Below, one piece after another: positions 1 to 8,745 of a stretch of DNA of 64,000 nucleotides (the stretch's first letter is position 1; each line of letters opens with the position of its first letter). A model generated the notes under the pieces. It ran no database searches and was not told the origin of the DNA. It was given only the letters and a program-made list of their open reading frames with translations. The position numbers and the translations under genes were made by a program. The stretch spans positions 1 to 64,000 of the forward strand of contig NZ_JAGYJH010000004.1 of NCBI RefSeq assembly GCF_018402285.1, given 5' to 3'. The stretch is from Hyphomonas sp. (GTDB lineage Bacteria; Pseudomonadota; Alphaproteobacteria; Caulobacterales; Hyphomonadaceae).

Positions 1-21
1 GGTCTGCTTTGAACCGGTGGG

Positions 22-939
22 ATGACGACTATGCGGGTGGTGACAAAAACAGCTCGGATCTGCGGTGTTGGCGCGTCGATGGCGTTTCTGTTCCTTGCCC
101 CTGCCGGATCCCCTCAGGTGAAGGATGATCGCCATGATGCCTATGTGCGCGCGCACATCTCCTGGGCGCTTTACCATGAGACCGGGCATGCCATTCAGGA
201 TTTCACGGCCGACCGGTTCGTGATGACGGCGCAGGAGCGGGAAGACCACGCCGACAAGATTGCGGCCTTCCTGATGCTGCCCAAGCGCGGCAAGGTTGAG
301 GAATTTCAGTTCTATTATGATGCGGCCATCGATCTTTACATGGATACCGACCCGCCCGATCCCAACCATGTCTACGCGCCCAGCCGCGTGCGGGCAGAGC
401 GGATGCTCTGCATGCTGTACGGCGCTTTTCCCGACAGCCCCTGGACGGGCGACGCCCAGGAACTTAAAAACCGCAGCGATCAGGCGTGCATCGACGAGTA
501 TGCGGCCTTTCGAGAAGAGACAGTCGAGCTTCTGGGCTTTGCCCGGGACGTCACGTCGATAGACGAGCCCCAGTTCATTGATCCCCGGCTGATGGCGGCC
601 GAGCCGCGGCATCAGCAGGCGTATGACTATCTGGAGACGTCCGACATTCTTCTCGACCTTGCGATCGACGTGGAAGAATGGTTGCCGGGGCTGCAGGTCT
701 CCGAAAAGAAATTCCAGATCGTTGCTCAGGAATGCCCGGGTTATGACGGGTTCCGGTATTCCTGGGACCAGTCTGCCGTGGTCGCCTGTTACAGCGCCGT
801 TCAGCGATGCATGAACCGGCCCGGTCATCTGATTGCGATGGTCGATGCGCCCGATGAGGAGACATCTGACGGCGAAGAGGACGCCGCGTTTGACGAGGAC
901 GAAACCGGCTTTGACGAGGAAGAATTTTTCGAAGACTGA
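22..939 (+). CDS. Secreted DUF4344-like putative metallopeptidase
   Basis: A 305-residue protein with an N-terminal hydrophobic segment (about residues 15-30) that looks like a signal peptide, so it is probably exported. Residues 52-56 read HETGH, an HExxH zinc-metallopeptidase signature, followed by EREDHADKIAAF (about 72-83), which resembles the second conserved block of the DUF4344 family. The C-terminal 30 residues or so are very acidic. The substrate is unknown. The next gene downstream also encodes an exported acidic protein, so the two may belong together. The start could be the ATG at 22 or the one at 31; neither has a strong Shine-Dalgarno. The family call is from motif resemblance only. 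Confidence 0.6.
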   Translation: MTTMRVVTKTARICGVGASMAFLFLAPAGSPQVKDDRHDAYVRAHISWALYHETGHAIQDFTADRFVMTAQEREDHADKIAAFLMLPKRGKVEEFQFYYDAAIDLYMDTDPPDPNHVYAPSRVRAERMLCMLYGAFPDSPWTGDAQELKNRSDQACIDEYAAFREETVELLGFARDVTSIDEPQFIDPRLMAAEPRHQQAYDYLETSDILLDLAIDVEEWLPGLQVSEKKFQIVAQECPGYDGFRYSWDQSAVVACYSAVQRCMNRPGHLIAMVDAPDEETSDGEEDAAFDEDETGFDEEEFFED

Positions 940-1013
940 GCCAACAGGCAGGAAACCGCGTACCGGGGCATGAGCTGATTGCGGCCCGGTCAACTGAAGA
1001 AAGTGAACTCCAG

Positions 1014-1461
1014 ATGCGTACACGAACAACGAGACTTTCCCTGATGGCTGGCCTGGCGGCCTGCCTTGCCCTGTCGCCTGTGGGCACCGGCCTTGCCATG
1101 GCGGCGCAGGACAATGTGATGACAGCAGAGCCCCCCGCCGAAGAGGGCTTTGAAGAGGCTGAGTTTGCCGCAGATGACGACGCCGGCCTGACCGCCGGAT
1201 GGAGAGGAGGACGAGGACGGATCGCTCAGCGATGAAGACGGGGATGCCGGGGAAGGGCCTTCCTTCGCCGATGACGACGCCGGTCCGAGTGCTGACGACA
1301 GCTCCGGTGAGTGGGAGAGCGTCTCCGATGAGGAGGAGGCTCCGGACGCCGGGCAGACCGAGGCAGCTGGTGAAACATCCTCTGCAGGCGCTGAAGAAGG
1401 CGAGATTCCCCTGAGCGACGATGACGGGGGATCGCGCGCCAAAACCGGGCCGGGTCAGTAA
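1014..1461 (+). pseudogene. Frameshifted exported acidic protein
   Basis: The frame opened at 1014 has a clear signal peptide (charged start, hydrophobic core, AMA-type cleavage near residue 30) and then turns acidic (EEGFEEAEFAADDDAGLTA), but it leaves the acidic frame near 1192 and ends at 1235 with a basic GWRGGRGRIAQR tail. The acidic composition continues in another frame from 1192 to a TAA at 1459-1461 (starting PPDGEEDEDGSLSDEDG and including SFADDDAGPSADD). The near repeat of the ADDDAG motif on either side suggests one original reading frame broken by a single-base indel around 1185-1197. It could be a real mutation or an assembly error. No function is recognised; the protein would be low-complexity and highly charged. 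Confidence 0.6.
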
Positions 1462-1470
1462 GCCCGGCGC

Positions 1471-1493
1471 CGCGCTTGCGGGGACAAAGCGCG
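1471..1493. terminator. Hairpin between convergent genes
   Basis: A 7-bp perfect stem (CGCGCTT at 1471-1477 with AAGCGCG at 1487-1493) lies in the 43-bp gap between the acidic protein gene and the convergent TIR-WD40 gene. There is no T-run, so termination is only a guess from position. Confidence 0.3.
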
Positions 1494-1504
1494 CCCTGCC
1501 GGTT

Positions 1505-4500
1505 TCAGGGCGGAAGGGTTGACAGGCAAACGGCCTGATCCGGGCGCGCCGTGGGCGGGTCGGGCGCAGACAGATGATATGGCAGGGTCCGGGACTGAAG
1601 GATCTCTTTCAGGCGCCGCTGCGATGGCGGGGCCCCGAACCCCTGGCACACGTCGCCCCGGACGTCGCCCCACTGGGCCCTGAGCAGCTGGTCTGCGGTG
1701 ATGTCGGCCTCGGAGAACTGTCGCATCGCCCCGCTCAGCAGGAGCGTGCATACGTCCCCGGCAAGCGTGTCCCAGTCCTGGGTCAGCCGCGACACATCCC
1801 AGATCCTGGCTGTCCCGTCGGCGCTGGCGGAAACGACCGATCGGCCATCGGGTGCGAATTCGGTGCTGTAAACCTTGTCCGTATGTCCCGCCAGCGAGGC
1901 AATCATCCGTCCGTCACGGGCGTCCCAGATATCCACTGTGCCGCCATTGCTGCCTGTCACGATGCGCCGCCCGTCGGGTGAGAAATGCGCGCTGTTCACC
2001 CAGTAAGTCCGACCACGGAGCATGGCGACCAGCTCACCGGTGGCGGCATCCCAGATCCGGGCCGAAGCATCATCACTGGCGGTAACGACCTGTCTGCTGT
2101 CAGCTGAGAATGCAGCGCCGTTGATCGGTTCTGCGTGGCCCTCGAGCACGCGAATTTGCTGTCCGGTTGCCGCGTCCCATATGCGGGCGGTTCCGTCGTG
2201 TCCGGCGGTCACGACGCGGGTTTGATCGGGTGAAAACTCTGCATCCCAGATAATCGTTTCGTGGCCGGTCATCACGATCGGGGGCGCCGAACCGTCGCGC
2301 TGCCATATCCGGGCTTCTCCGTCACTGCTTGCGGTCAGCACGCGCGCGCCGTCTCCGGAGAGGGCAACGGCATTGACTTCTCCTGTGTGTCCCACCAGCT
2401 GGCGGGGCGGCTCAAGACCGGTGCGATCGAAAATCCATGCAGTGCCGTCGCCGCTGCCCGACAGGACGAGGCTGCCATCGGCTGAGAGCGCGGCGTTGTA
2501 GGCGGGGCAGCCCTGGGTGAAGACGGCCGCGTCCATAGGCGCGCCGTTTGAGGCGTTCCAGAGCCGGGTTGTCCCGTCTTCGGAGGCGGTGAAAACAGTT
2601 GCGCCGTCTGCTGAAAAACCGGCCCGGTATACCGGACCCTCATGGATATCGAGGGTCAGGAGCAGCCTGCCGTCACCGCCTTCCCAGATGCGCGCGGTAT
2701 GATCGAGGCTTGCGGTGGCCACCCGCTGTCCGTCGGGCGAAAAGGCCGCCGTCCAGATCTGGTCTCCATGGCCTGCCAGTATCGCCACGGGTCTTCCGGT
2801 GCGGACATTCCAGAGCCGAGACGTGCCGTCATGGCTGGCCGTCACCAGGCGTTCACCGTCGGGTGAAAAGGCCAGTCCCTGAACATGCCGGCGATGACCT
2901 CTCAGCGAAAACAGAAGCCGGCCTGTGGCCGCCTCCCAGATCTGAACGGAGGTGTCGCGTCCGGCCGTTGCGATGAGGAGCCCGTCCGGGGAATAGGCGA
3001 CGGTCCAGAGCCCGTCTGGCCCTTCAAGGCGCATCGGGTCTGTGCCGGGCGCCAGCAGGTTCACAACCTGCGCGGTGTTGTCATTGCTGGCGGTCACGAT
3101 CTGCCTGCCGTCCGGAGACAGGGCGATCTCGAAGACCGCGTCTGAATGGCGTGCAAGAACCTCTGTAGCCGGTCCCTCCCGGGCCGCATCCCAGAGCAGG
3201 ACGGTGCCGTCATGGCTGGCCGTGACAACCCGTTGCCCGTCCGGTGTAAACAGGGCGCGGGCGAGCGCATCGGTGTGGCCGCGAAACACGATCAGTTCAG
3301 CCCCGGTTGCGGTATCCCAGAGGCGCGCCGTCCCGTCGCGCCCGGCAGTGACGACCCGCGCGCCGGACGCACCGGGTTCAAACTGCGCGAATGAAACGCG
3401 CCCGTCATGCCCGGTCAGGACGACGGGCGGACGGGCGCTGCCGGGGAACCAGATCCTTGCGGTGCCATCATTGCTTGTTGTGACGATGCGCGTGCCGTCC
3501 TGCGAGAAGGCGGCAGAATTGACTTCGTCCGCATGGCCTTCAAGCGCTTCGATCAGCAGGCCGGTCTCTGCGTCCCAGAGGCTCGCCGTTCTGTCCCGGC
3601 TGGCCGTCACAAGCCGGCGCCCGTCAGGGGAAAACACCGCCATCTTGACCCCGTCGCCATGAACAAGCGGGGGCAGGCTTTCACTCGTCGACTGCATGAT
3701 GCCGGCCAGCGCAGCGAGGTAGACGCGTTCATTGGCGGCTGAGAGCTGACGTCCGGCGAGGGCATAGCGAGCGGCGGCGGGCGTATTGCCATCATCCAGG
3801 GCCTGCCAGGCGCGTTCTGCAAAGAAGCGGTTGAGATTGGTGTTTGCCCGCAGACCGAGCGTCACGGCAGCCGTGGTGAGCCCGGCGAGCACGAGGCTGA
3901 GGACCCCGAGCGCGCCCAGGGCTGCGCGCGTGCGTCTCTCCGCCCGCCGGCGGTCGCGTTGCCAAAGTTCATCAAACCCGACACCGAGAATACCCGCGGC
4001 CAGGCGGGCGCAGGCCCGCGAGCGCCCGTCGGTGCGCAAGTCGAGCCCAAGCGGTTCGATCGGAAGGGCTGAAGGATCGCTCTCGTCCTGCCTTGCGCGC
4101 AGGGCGGCCGGAAAGCATTCCGAGCCGGGGTCACCGGAATTGGGGACCCCGTCCACAATCACCGCGAACACCGGCCGGTCATGCTGGGTTGCCCGGAACC
4201 GGGAGATTTCGGCGGCAACCCATTTCGATCTGGCAGATCTCGGAGAGCAGACAACGATGAGACATTCAGCCTGATCGAGCGCCTGACCGACAATCTCGCG
4301 GATATCGGCGGCCGCCGCCATATCGTCCTGATCCCTGAAGAACAGCCCGAGCCGCCGGTCAGGGGTCGTGCGGCCCGCAACGCCTGCCGGCACGCGGTAA
4401 GTCTCCAGCCAGCGCTGAAGTCTGCGAGCCCAGATCATGTCCTGCTGTGAGTAGCTTATGAAGCCGCGGTAGCGTCCGGAAGGGGGCGCGGGCGGCGCAT

Positions 4501-4540
4501 CGTCACCGTAAGCCGGGGCCAGGGCCTCATCGGGGGTCAT
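1505..4540 (-). CDS. TIR-transmembrane-WD40 repeat protein
   Basis: A 1011-residue protein in three parts. Residues about 24-135 form a TIR domain: it opens YRGFISYSQQD, and SPRSARSKWVAAEI (about 99-112) matches the conserved helix in which E111 would be the NADase catalytic glutamate. Residues about 208-231 are one transmembrane helix. From about 290 to 930 there are 15 WD40 repeats of the form H-x-V..FSPDG..VVTAS.DGTARIWD, enough for two beta-propellers. The TIR end should face the cytoplasm, but the orientation was not determined. The start overlaps the stop of the upstream membrane protein by 4 bp (ATGA), so the two are co-translated. TIR domains in bacteria are NAD-degrading or signalling effectors in immune systems, and WD40 propellers in such proteins usually sense or scaffold. 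An antiphage or stress-death role is an inference. Confidence 0.85.
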   Translation of the reverse strand: MTPDEALAPAYGDDAPPAPPSGRYRGFISYSQQDMIWARRLQRWLETYRVPAGVAGRTTPDRRLGLFFRDQDDMAAAADIREIVGQALDQAECLIVVCSPRSARSKWVAAEISRFRATQHDRPVFAVIVDGVPNSGDPGSECFPAALRARQDESDPSALPIEPLGLDLRTDGRSRACARLAAGILGVGFDELWQRDRRRAERRTRAALGALGVLSLVLAGLTTAAVTLGLRANTNLNRFFAERAWQALDDGNTPAAARYALAGRQLSAANERVYLAALAGIMQSTSESLPPLVHGDGVKMAVFSPDGRRLVTASRDRTASLWDAETGLLIEALEGHADEVNSAAFSQDGTRIVTTSNDGTARIWFPGSARPPVVLTGHDGRVSFAQFEPGASGARVVTAGRDGTARLWDTATGAELIVFRGHTDALARALFTPDGQRVVTASHDGTVLLWDAAREGPATEVLARHSDAVFEIALSPDGRQIVTASNDNTAQVVNLLAPGTDPMRLEGPDGLWTVAYSPDGLLIATAGRDTSVQIWEAATGRLLFSLRGHRRHVQGLAFSPDGERLVTASHDGTSRLWNVRTGRPVAILAGHGDQIWTAAFSPDGQRVATASLDHTARIWEGGDGRLLLTLDIHEGPVYRAGFSADGATVFTASEDGTTRLWNASNGAPMDAAVFTQGCPAYNAALSADGSLVLSGSGDGTAWIFDRTGLEPPRQLVGHTGEVNAVALSGDGARVLTASSDGEARIWQRDGSAPPIVMTGHETIIWDAEFSPDQTRVVTAGHDGTARIWDAATGQQIRVLEGHAEPINGAAFSADSRQVVTASDDASARIWDAATGELVAMLRGRTYWVNSAHFSPDGRRIVTGSNGGTVDIWDARDGRMIASLAGHTDKVYSTEFAPDGRSVVSASADGTARIWDVSRLTQDWDTLAGDVCTLLLSGAMRQFSEADITADQLLRAQWGDVRGDVCQGFGAPPSQRRLKEILQSRTLPYHLSAPDPPTARPDQAVCLSTLPP

Positions 4541-5712
4541 AATACAAACCTGGCGCGGTCGTTTGTGATGAGAAAGTCCAGCATTTCCTCGGTGGATGCG
4601 CGTTCCAGAAGCTGGGCTGCCAGTAGCGCCTCGCGCGGACCTTTTGCGGACTGGATTTCCTGCTGCGCATGGGCGACGGCGATGGCGTAGTTTTCCATCC
4701 GGTTGAGTTCCTGCTGCGGGTGCAGGCCCTCCTGCAGGGCGCGGGCGCCGACAGCGAGCAGGGCAAGCGCCATGGCCACCGAAACAAGGGCCATGTCGAC
4801 CGGGGTCGGAGGACGGGTGATCGCAAGGATGGTGGCGCCGAAATTTACAAGGAAGGCCAGGACCACAAGCGTGTAGGAGGCCCCCGTCAGGAGGCGAATC
4901 TGGCGCGCCGGATGAGACCAGAACCTTCCTGAATCTGAGAGCACATAATTTGTGTACTGAACCTGGCCCTGGAGTCTGATCGATGTGTAGGCGCTGCGAA
5001 CCTTTTCCAGGGCCTGTCCCTCGCCCTCCTGCGGCTTGCGTCTGGCCAGGTCAGCCCATGAAGGATCAATCCAGAAGGCGCGCATGTCACTGGCCGACAG
5101 GGCCCGGCCGCTTATCCGGCCGGCCGCATTGCGTTGGGTGTATTTGCTGAACTCGCTTGAAACCTGGCCCAGGAAGCTGCGCCGGAAGCGTTCATACGCG
5201 ACGCCGCGTTCCTGTTCATAGGCCTTGCGCCGCTCGGGATCTGCGCTGGCTGCGGCGATGTCGATCGCCGTGGCCAGCTGGTACTGGGCATGCCACTGGC
5301 GCAGACGTTCGCAGGAAAGCCGGCGATAGAGCCAGTCGCGTTTGCTGGCCCCGAAGCCCAGCCCCAGATTTCCGAAAACGATCGCAAGGACCCCGCTTGC
5401 CGCGCCGGCAAAAGCGAGCGCCCGGAGCACGCCGGGATCGGGCATGGCGTCCCCCAGGAAGATCCTGACGACCGGTTCCAGGGGAAATGTCAGCAGCGAC
5501 GCCAGGGCGAGCCCGATCGCTGCCAGTCCGAAGGCCCGGGAGCGCGCTTTGGCCTGTCGCGCCTCGCGGTCGAGCCTGACAAAATCTGCGCGCAGGGCGG
5601 GATGGTCGAGCGCGAAGAAAACATCCGGAAAACTGCGCGCAGCAAGGTCGCGGTCTTCCTGCGCAAGCAGGAGTTCGTCGTTGAACCGGAAGGTTTCCGA
5701 TGCGCGCTTCAC
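4537..5712 (-). CDS. SLATT-like four-helix membrane protein, partner of TIR-WD40
   Basis: A 391-residue protein with two pairs of membrane helices (about 60-78 and 96-118; 273-297 and 305-326). The first pair is followed by a helical segment WLYRRLSCERLRQWHAQY (127-144), like the conserved helix after the membrane pair of SLATT-type proteins. The C-terminus is helical and ends DFLITNDRARFVL. SLATT-type proteins are predicted pore-forming effectors that accompany nucleotide-signal and TIR systems. That assignment is my reading of topology and motif, not a search result. The start is GTG at 5712 after a G-rich stretch. The stop overlaps the TIR-WD40 start by 4 bp, so the pair forms one transcript, with this gene first. 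Confidence 0.65.
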   Translation of the reverse strand: MKRASETFRFNDELLLAQEDRDLAARSFPDVFFALDHPALRADFVRLDREARQAKARSRAFGLAAIGLALASLLTFPLEPVVRIFLGDAMPDPGVLRALAFAGAASGVLAIVFGNLGLGFGASKRDWLYRRLSCERLRQWHAQYQLATAIDIAAASADPERRKAYEQERGVAYERFRRSFLGQVSSEFSKYTQRNAAGRISGRALSASDMRAFWIDPSWADLARRKPQEGEGQALEKVRSAYTSIRLQGQVQYTNYVLSDSGRFWSHPARQIRLLTGASYTLVVLAFLVNFGATILAITRPPTPVDMALVSVAMALALLAVGARALQEGLHPQQELNRMENYAIAVAHAQQEIQSAKGPREALLAAQLLERASTEEMLDFLITNDRARFVL

Positions 5713-5764
5713 CCCAGACGCCCCCCCATGGACCAGCTGTGACCTCTACACCGCTTTTATCCAT

Positions 5765-5793
5765 CAGTATGCATTGGGAATAATTTTCTTCAA
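5765..5793 (-). promoter_or_regulatory. Candidate promoter of the SLATT/TIR-WD40 pair
   Basis: On the minus strand a TTGAAG (5788-5793) is followed after 17 bp by ATACTG (5765-5770), about 53 bp upstream of the GTG start. The match to the sigma-70 consensus is moderate, and nothing else in the 196-bp gap stands out. Confidence 0.3.
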
Positions 5794-5908
5794 CCAGATT
5801 GCCATCCCGGCGCGAGAGGCGGGGGCAGACATGTCTGTCCTGCCCGGATGCGCCGGGCGTGCCCGAACCTTGTCCGAGGGCCGACGCGGCGTGAAACGGC
5901 CCTGTTCC

Positions 5909-7354
5909 TCAGGCGCGGGACGCTTCAGGCGAGGTCTGGTTCACGAATAGATCGCGTCCGAAAGTGCGCCCGGACAGGAGAAAGAACAGACCCGCGAACG
6001 CAAACAGGCACGTTGCGGTCACGCAGGCCCATTGCACGCCATGGGCGCGTGCATTGCGGCATGCCTCGACAAGTTCGGCGGAGAGGGCAGGATCGGTCAG
6101 GCTGCAGGTTGCGGTGATCTGCCCGGCATAGCTGCTCGCGGCAATCCAGCCCGAGGTCATGGTGTCTGCCACGATGCCCAGTGCGGGCGGACCGACGCCA
6201 TACCCGATCAGGTTGACCACAAAGAGCAGGATCGCAATGGATGTGGCGCGCACGCGCAGGCTGACGACGGCCTGGGCGATATTGTACTGCGCGCCCAGGT
6301 AAAAGTATTGCAGCACGCTGGCCACCATCAGCAGGACGAGCATCCAGGTGCTGTCTGCGACCATGAACGCCGACGCATAGAGGGGCGCGCACACAAGGAA
6401 GGCCAGACCCGGCACCCAGGTTGCGGCGGTTGCCGAGGTCCTTGATGCCTGCTGGGTGAGGTATCCGCCAAGGAAGGCGCCGAGGGTGCCTGCAAGGCCA
6501 ACGGGCGCCATGAACATCAGCGCGGTTTCGCCCGGCGTAAAGCCATGCGTGAACACCACATGCTGTGGCTGCAGTCCGACAAGGGCATAGCCGGCAAACG
6601 CGGCGACCGTTGCCCCTGCGGTCATGACCCAGAAGGTGCGCTTTGAAAAGATTTCCGCCAGGGCGACGCTGAAGCTGACGCGTTCCACTTTCGGGGTTCC
6701 GGGAGGGTCGGAATAACCGCGGGGCGGCTCTTTGACGGTCAGCAGGAAAACAATACCCAGAAGGATCCCGGGCGCGCCGACGAAGATGAAGGCTTCGCGC
6801 CAGGTGAAGACATCCAGAATGAACCCGCCAAAGACCTGTGCCAGGACGCCGCCGGCGGTTACGCCCATGGCGTAGATGCCAAGCGCGGTGGGACGCGCCA
6901 GCGGGGCATAATAGTCGCTGATCATGGAGTTGGCCGGCGGGGTACATCCCGCCTCGCCGATTCCCACCAGCATCCGGGCCAGCAGGAGGGTCACGAACCC
7001 GACCGTGAAGCCGCACAGGACCGTTGCAGCAGACCAGAGAATGACGCAGATCCCGATGATCAGCTTACGGCTGACCTTTTCGGAAAGGTTTGCGATGGGA
7101 ATACCCAGAAGCGTATAGAAGAGGGCAAATCCGATGCCCGAGAGCAGGCCGAACTCGAATTGCGAAAGCTCGAATTCATTGATGATCGGAACGCTGACAA
7201 CACTGATCAGGATCCGGTCAACAAAATTGAATGTGTAAACGATGGTCAGCGATATCAGCACATAGGTCCGGTAGCCGAAACTGCCATAGCTTACCCCTGC
7301 CGGGTTGTTCCCCGCACCGGCGAAGTCCGATGCGCCCGCGGCTGTGTTACTCAT
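5909..7354 (-). CDS. Spinster-like MFS transporter
   Basis: A 481-residue inner-membrane carrier with about 12 hydrophobic helices. YTFNFVDRILISVV near residue 40 is the first-helix signature of spinster-type MFS proteins, which often carry lipids, organic acids or aromatic compounds. RMLVGIGEAGCTPPANSMI is the helix 4-5 region. A Shine-Dalgarno (GGAG, 9 nt upstream) supports the ATG at 7354. It lies 380 bp downstream of galT-galK on the same strand. No other sugar carrier is present in the galactoside cluster, so this could be the uptake system, but the long gap and the family make that uncertain. Confidence 0.8.
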   Translation of the reverse strand: MSNTAAGASDFAGAGNNPAGVSYGSFGYRTYVLISLTIVYTFNFVDRILISVVSVPIINEFELSQFEFGLLSGIGFALFYTLLGIPIANLSEKVSRKLIIGICVILWSAATVLCGFTVGFVTLLLARMLVGIGEAGCTPPANSMISDYYAPLARPTALGIYAMGVTAGGVLAQVFGGFILDVFTWREAFIFVGAPGILLGIVFLLTVKEPPRGYSDPPGTPKVERVSFSVALAEIFSKRTFWVMTAGATVAAFAGYALVGLQPQHVVFTHGFTPGETALMFMAPVGLAGTLGAFLGGYLTQQASRTSATAATWVPGLAFLVCAPLYASAFMVADSTWMLVLLMVASVLQYFYLGAQYNIAQAVVSLRVRATSIAILLFVVNLIGYGVGPPALGIVADTMTSGWIAASSYAGQITATCSLTDPALSAELVEACRNARAHGVQWACVTATCLFAFAGLFFLLSGRTFGRDLFVNQTSPEASRA

Positions 7355-7734
7355 GCGTGTCGCTCCGGAGGTCGTTGTCAGAAATAGGGTCAGCGGCGCT
7401 GCCCAGGCAGGGGCTGATCAGAAAGGATGCAGAACACGAATCTGTTGTCACGAAGGCCCCGGTTTCAGGCATCGTGACCGCGTTCCATGACAGCGCCCGG
7501 TCCGATGACGTCTTTTCAGGCCGATGTTCCGGGGCCTTTGGAAAAAGGATAATACAAAAATCGATAGACGGTAATAGGACAGGGCTATGGGGCCGGGCGC
7601 GTCCCGCTTTGCTGCCTGAAGGCGTGCGGCCTTTGGCAGGCTCAAGGGGATGCCCGAACATTGCCGGGTCCGGGACCGCGTCGACCTGAGCGCCATTTGC
7701 CGGTTGTCAGCGAGCCGGGATCGGCCCGGACCGT
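7355..7734. other. 380-bp gap between galK and the MFS gene
   Basis: No convincing gene. It holds an imperfect hairpin near 7612-7640 (CTGCC..GAAGGC with GCCTTTGGCAG) that could end the galT-galK transcript, and an AT-rich patch at 7546-7575 that may carry the MFS promoter (TATTAT on the minus strand). Neither is strong. Confidence 0.4.
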
Positions 7735-8745
7735 TCAGACGACGCGCACGGCGCCTGGATGACGTGCCTTTAGCCGGGACCACCAGGCGGAAGCCTGGCC
7801 GGTTTCGACAAGGCAGACGAAACAGCCGCCAAAGCCGGCGCCTGTAATGCGGGCGCCGTCGGCGCCCAGTTCGACCGCATCATCGACCATCGCGTCCAGG
7901 GCAGGGACCGACACGTCCATGTCGTCCCGCAGGGAGGCATGGCTGGCATTCATCAGCATTCCGAATGATGGCCGGCTTGCGGCCGCAAGCGCTGTGACGG
8001 CCTGCAGGGACCGGGCCCCTTCGGAGATGACATGACGCGCCCGTCTGGCCAGGACGGGGGGGAGCGATGGCGTGTCCTCCAGCTTTCCGTCACACAGATA
8101 GGGGACGCCGAGGCTACCGGCGGCCTCAAGGCATTCCTGCCGCCGCGCCCGGTAGCGTCCGTCAGACAGGGCGCGGGCGATGCCGGAATGGATGACAGCA
8201 AAAGTCCAGCCCGCCGGGACGGGCATTATCTGATAGCTGCAGTCGCGCGTGTCGAGCGCCAGGACGTTTCCTGGCCGTCCCACGGATACAGCCATCTGAT
8301 CCATGATCCCGCAGGGAACGCCCATGAAAATGTTTTCCACGTCCTGCGCTGCACGGGCGATCCCGGCCGGATCAATACCGGCCAGTTCGGCGCCCGCAGC
8401 CCTGAGTGTCGCCACGATCGTGGCCGCTGAAGAGGAAAGGCCCGCGCCGACAGGAATTGTGCTTTTCAGGATGACATCCTGTCCGCCGGTGATCCAGCCC
8501 ATGCGGCGGCCATACTGGAGGCCGCCGCGCACGTAGTCAGACCAGTGTCCTGCCGCAGGCACATCGATGCCAAAATCAGTGATGTCGGAGAACTGCTGAG
8601 ACTGCACGCGGTCATGGGTTTGTCCGTTCGCGCACATCTCCAGTTCGACCGACTGTGACAGAGCCATGGGCAACACGGTGCCGCCGTTGAAATCGATCCA
8701 TTCCCCGATCAGGTTCACACGCCCGGGTACCGTTGCACAGGTCAT
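7735..8745 (-). CDS. galK: Galactokinase (GHMP kinase)
   Basis: Phosphorylates galactose to galactose-1-phosphate, the first step of the Leloir pathway. At the N-terminus PGRVNLIGEWIDFNGG matches the galactokinase signature GRVNLIGEHTDYNGG except that the usual His-Thr is Trp-Ile. IPVGAGLSSSAA is the GHMP ATP-binding motif, CGIMDQMA is the sugar-binding block, and ITGAGFGGCFVCLV near the end is motif 3. At 336 residues it is shorter than the usual 380 or so, at both ends. The start overlaps the galT stop by 4 bp, so the two are coupled. Confidence 0.88.
   Translation of the reverse strand: MTCATVPGRVNLIGEWIDFNGGTVLPMALSQSVELEMCANGQTHDRVQSQQFSDITDFGIDVPAAGHWSDYVRGGLQYGRRMGWITGGQDVILKSTIPVGAGLSSSAATIVATLRAAGAELAGIDPAGIARAAQDVENIFMGVPCGIMDQMAVSVGRPGNVLALDTRDCSYQIMPVPAGWTFAVIHSGIARALSDGRYRARRQECLEAAGSLGVPYLCDGKLEDTPSLPPVLARRARHVISEGARSLQAVTALAAASRPSFGMLMNASHASLRDDMDVSVPALDAMVDDAVELGADGARITGAGFGGCFVCLVETGQASAWWSRLKARHPGAVRVV

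Noticed and set aside
990-1442. Serine-rich minus-strand frame over the acidic gene
   Set aside because: It is the reverse of the Asp/Glu-rich plus-strand sequence. It has no Shine-Dalgarno and begins inside the other gene.
1830-3700. Periodic DNA pattern of about 125 bp
   Set aside because: It is the WD40 coding repeat (about 42 codons), not a non-coding repeat or CRISPR array.
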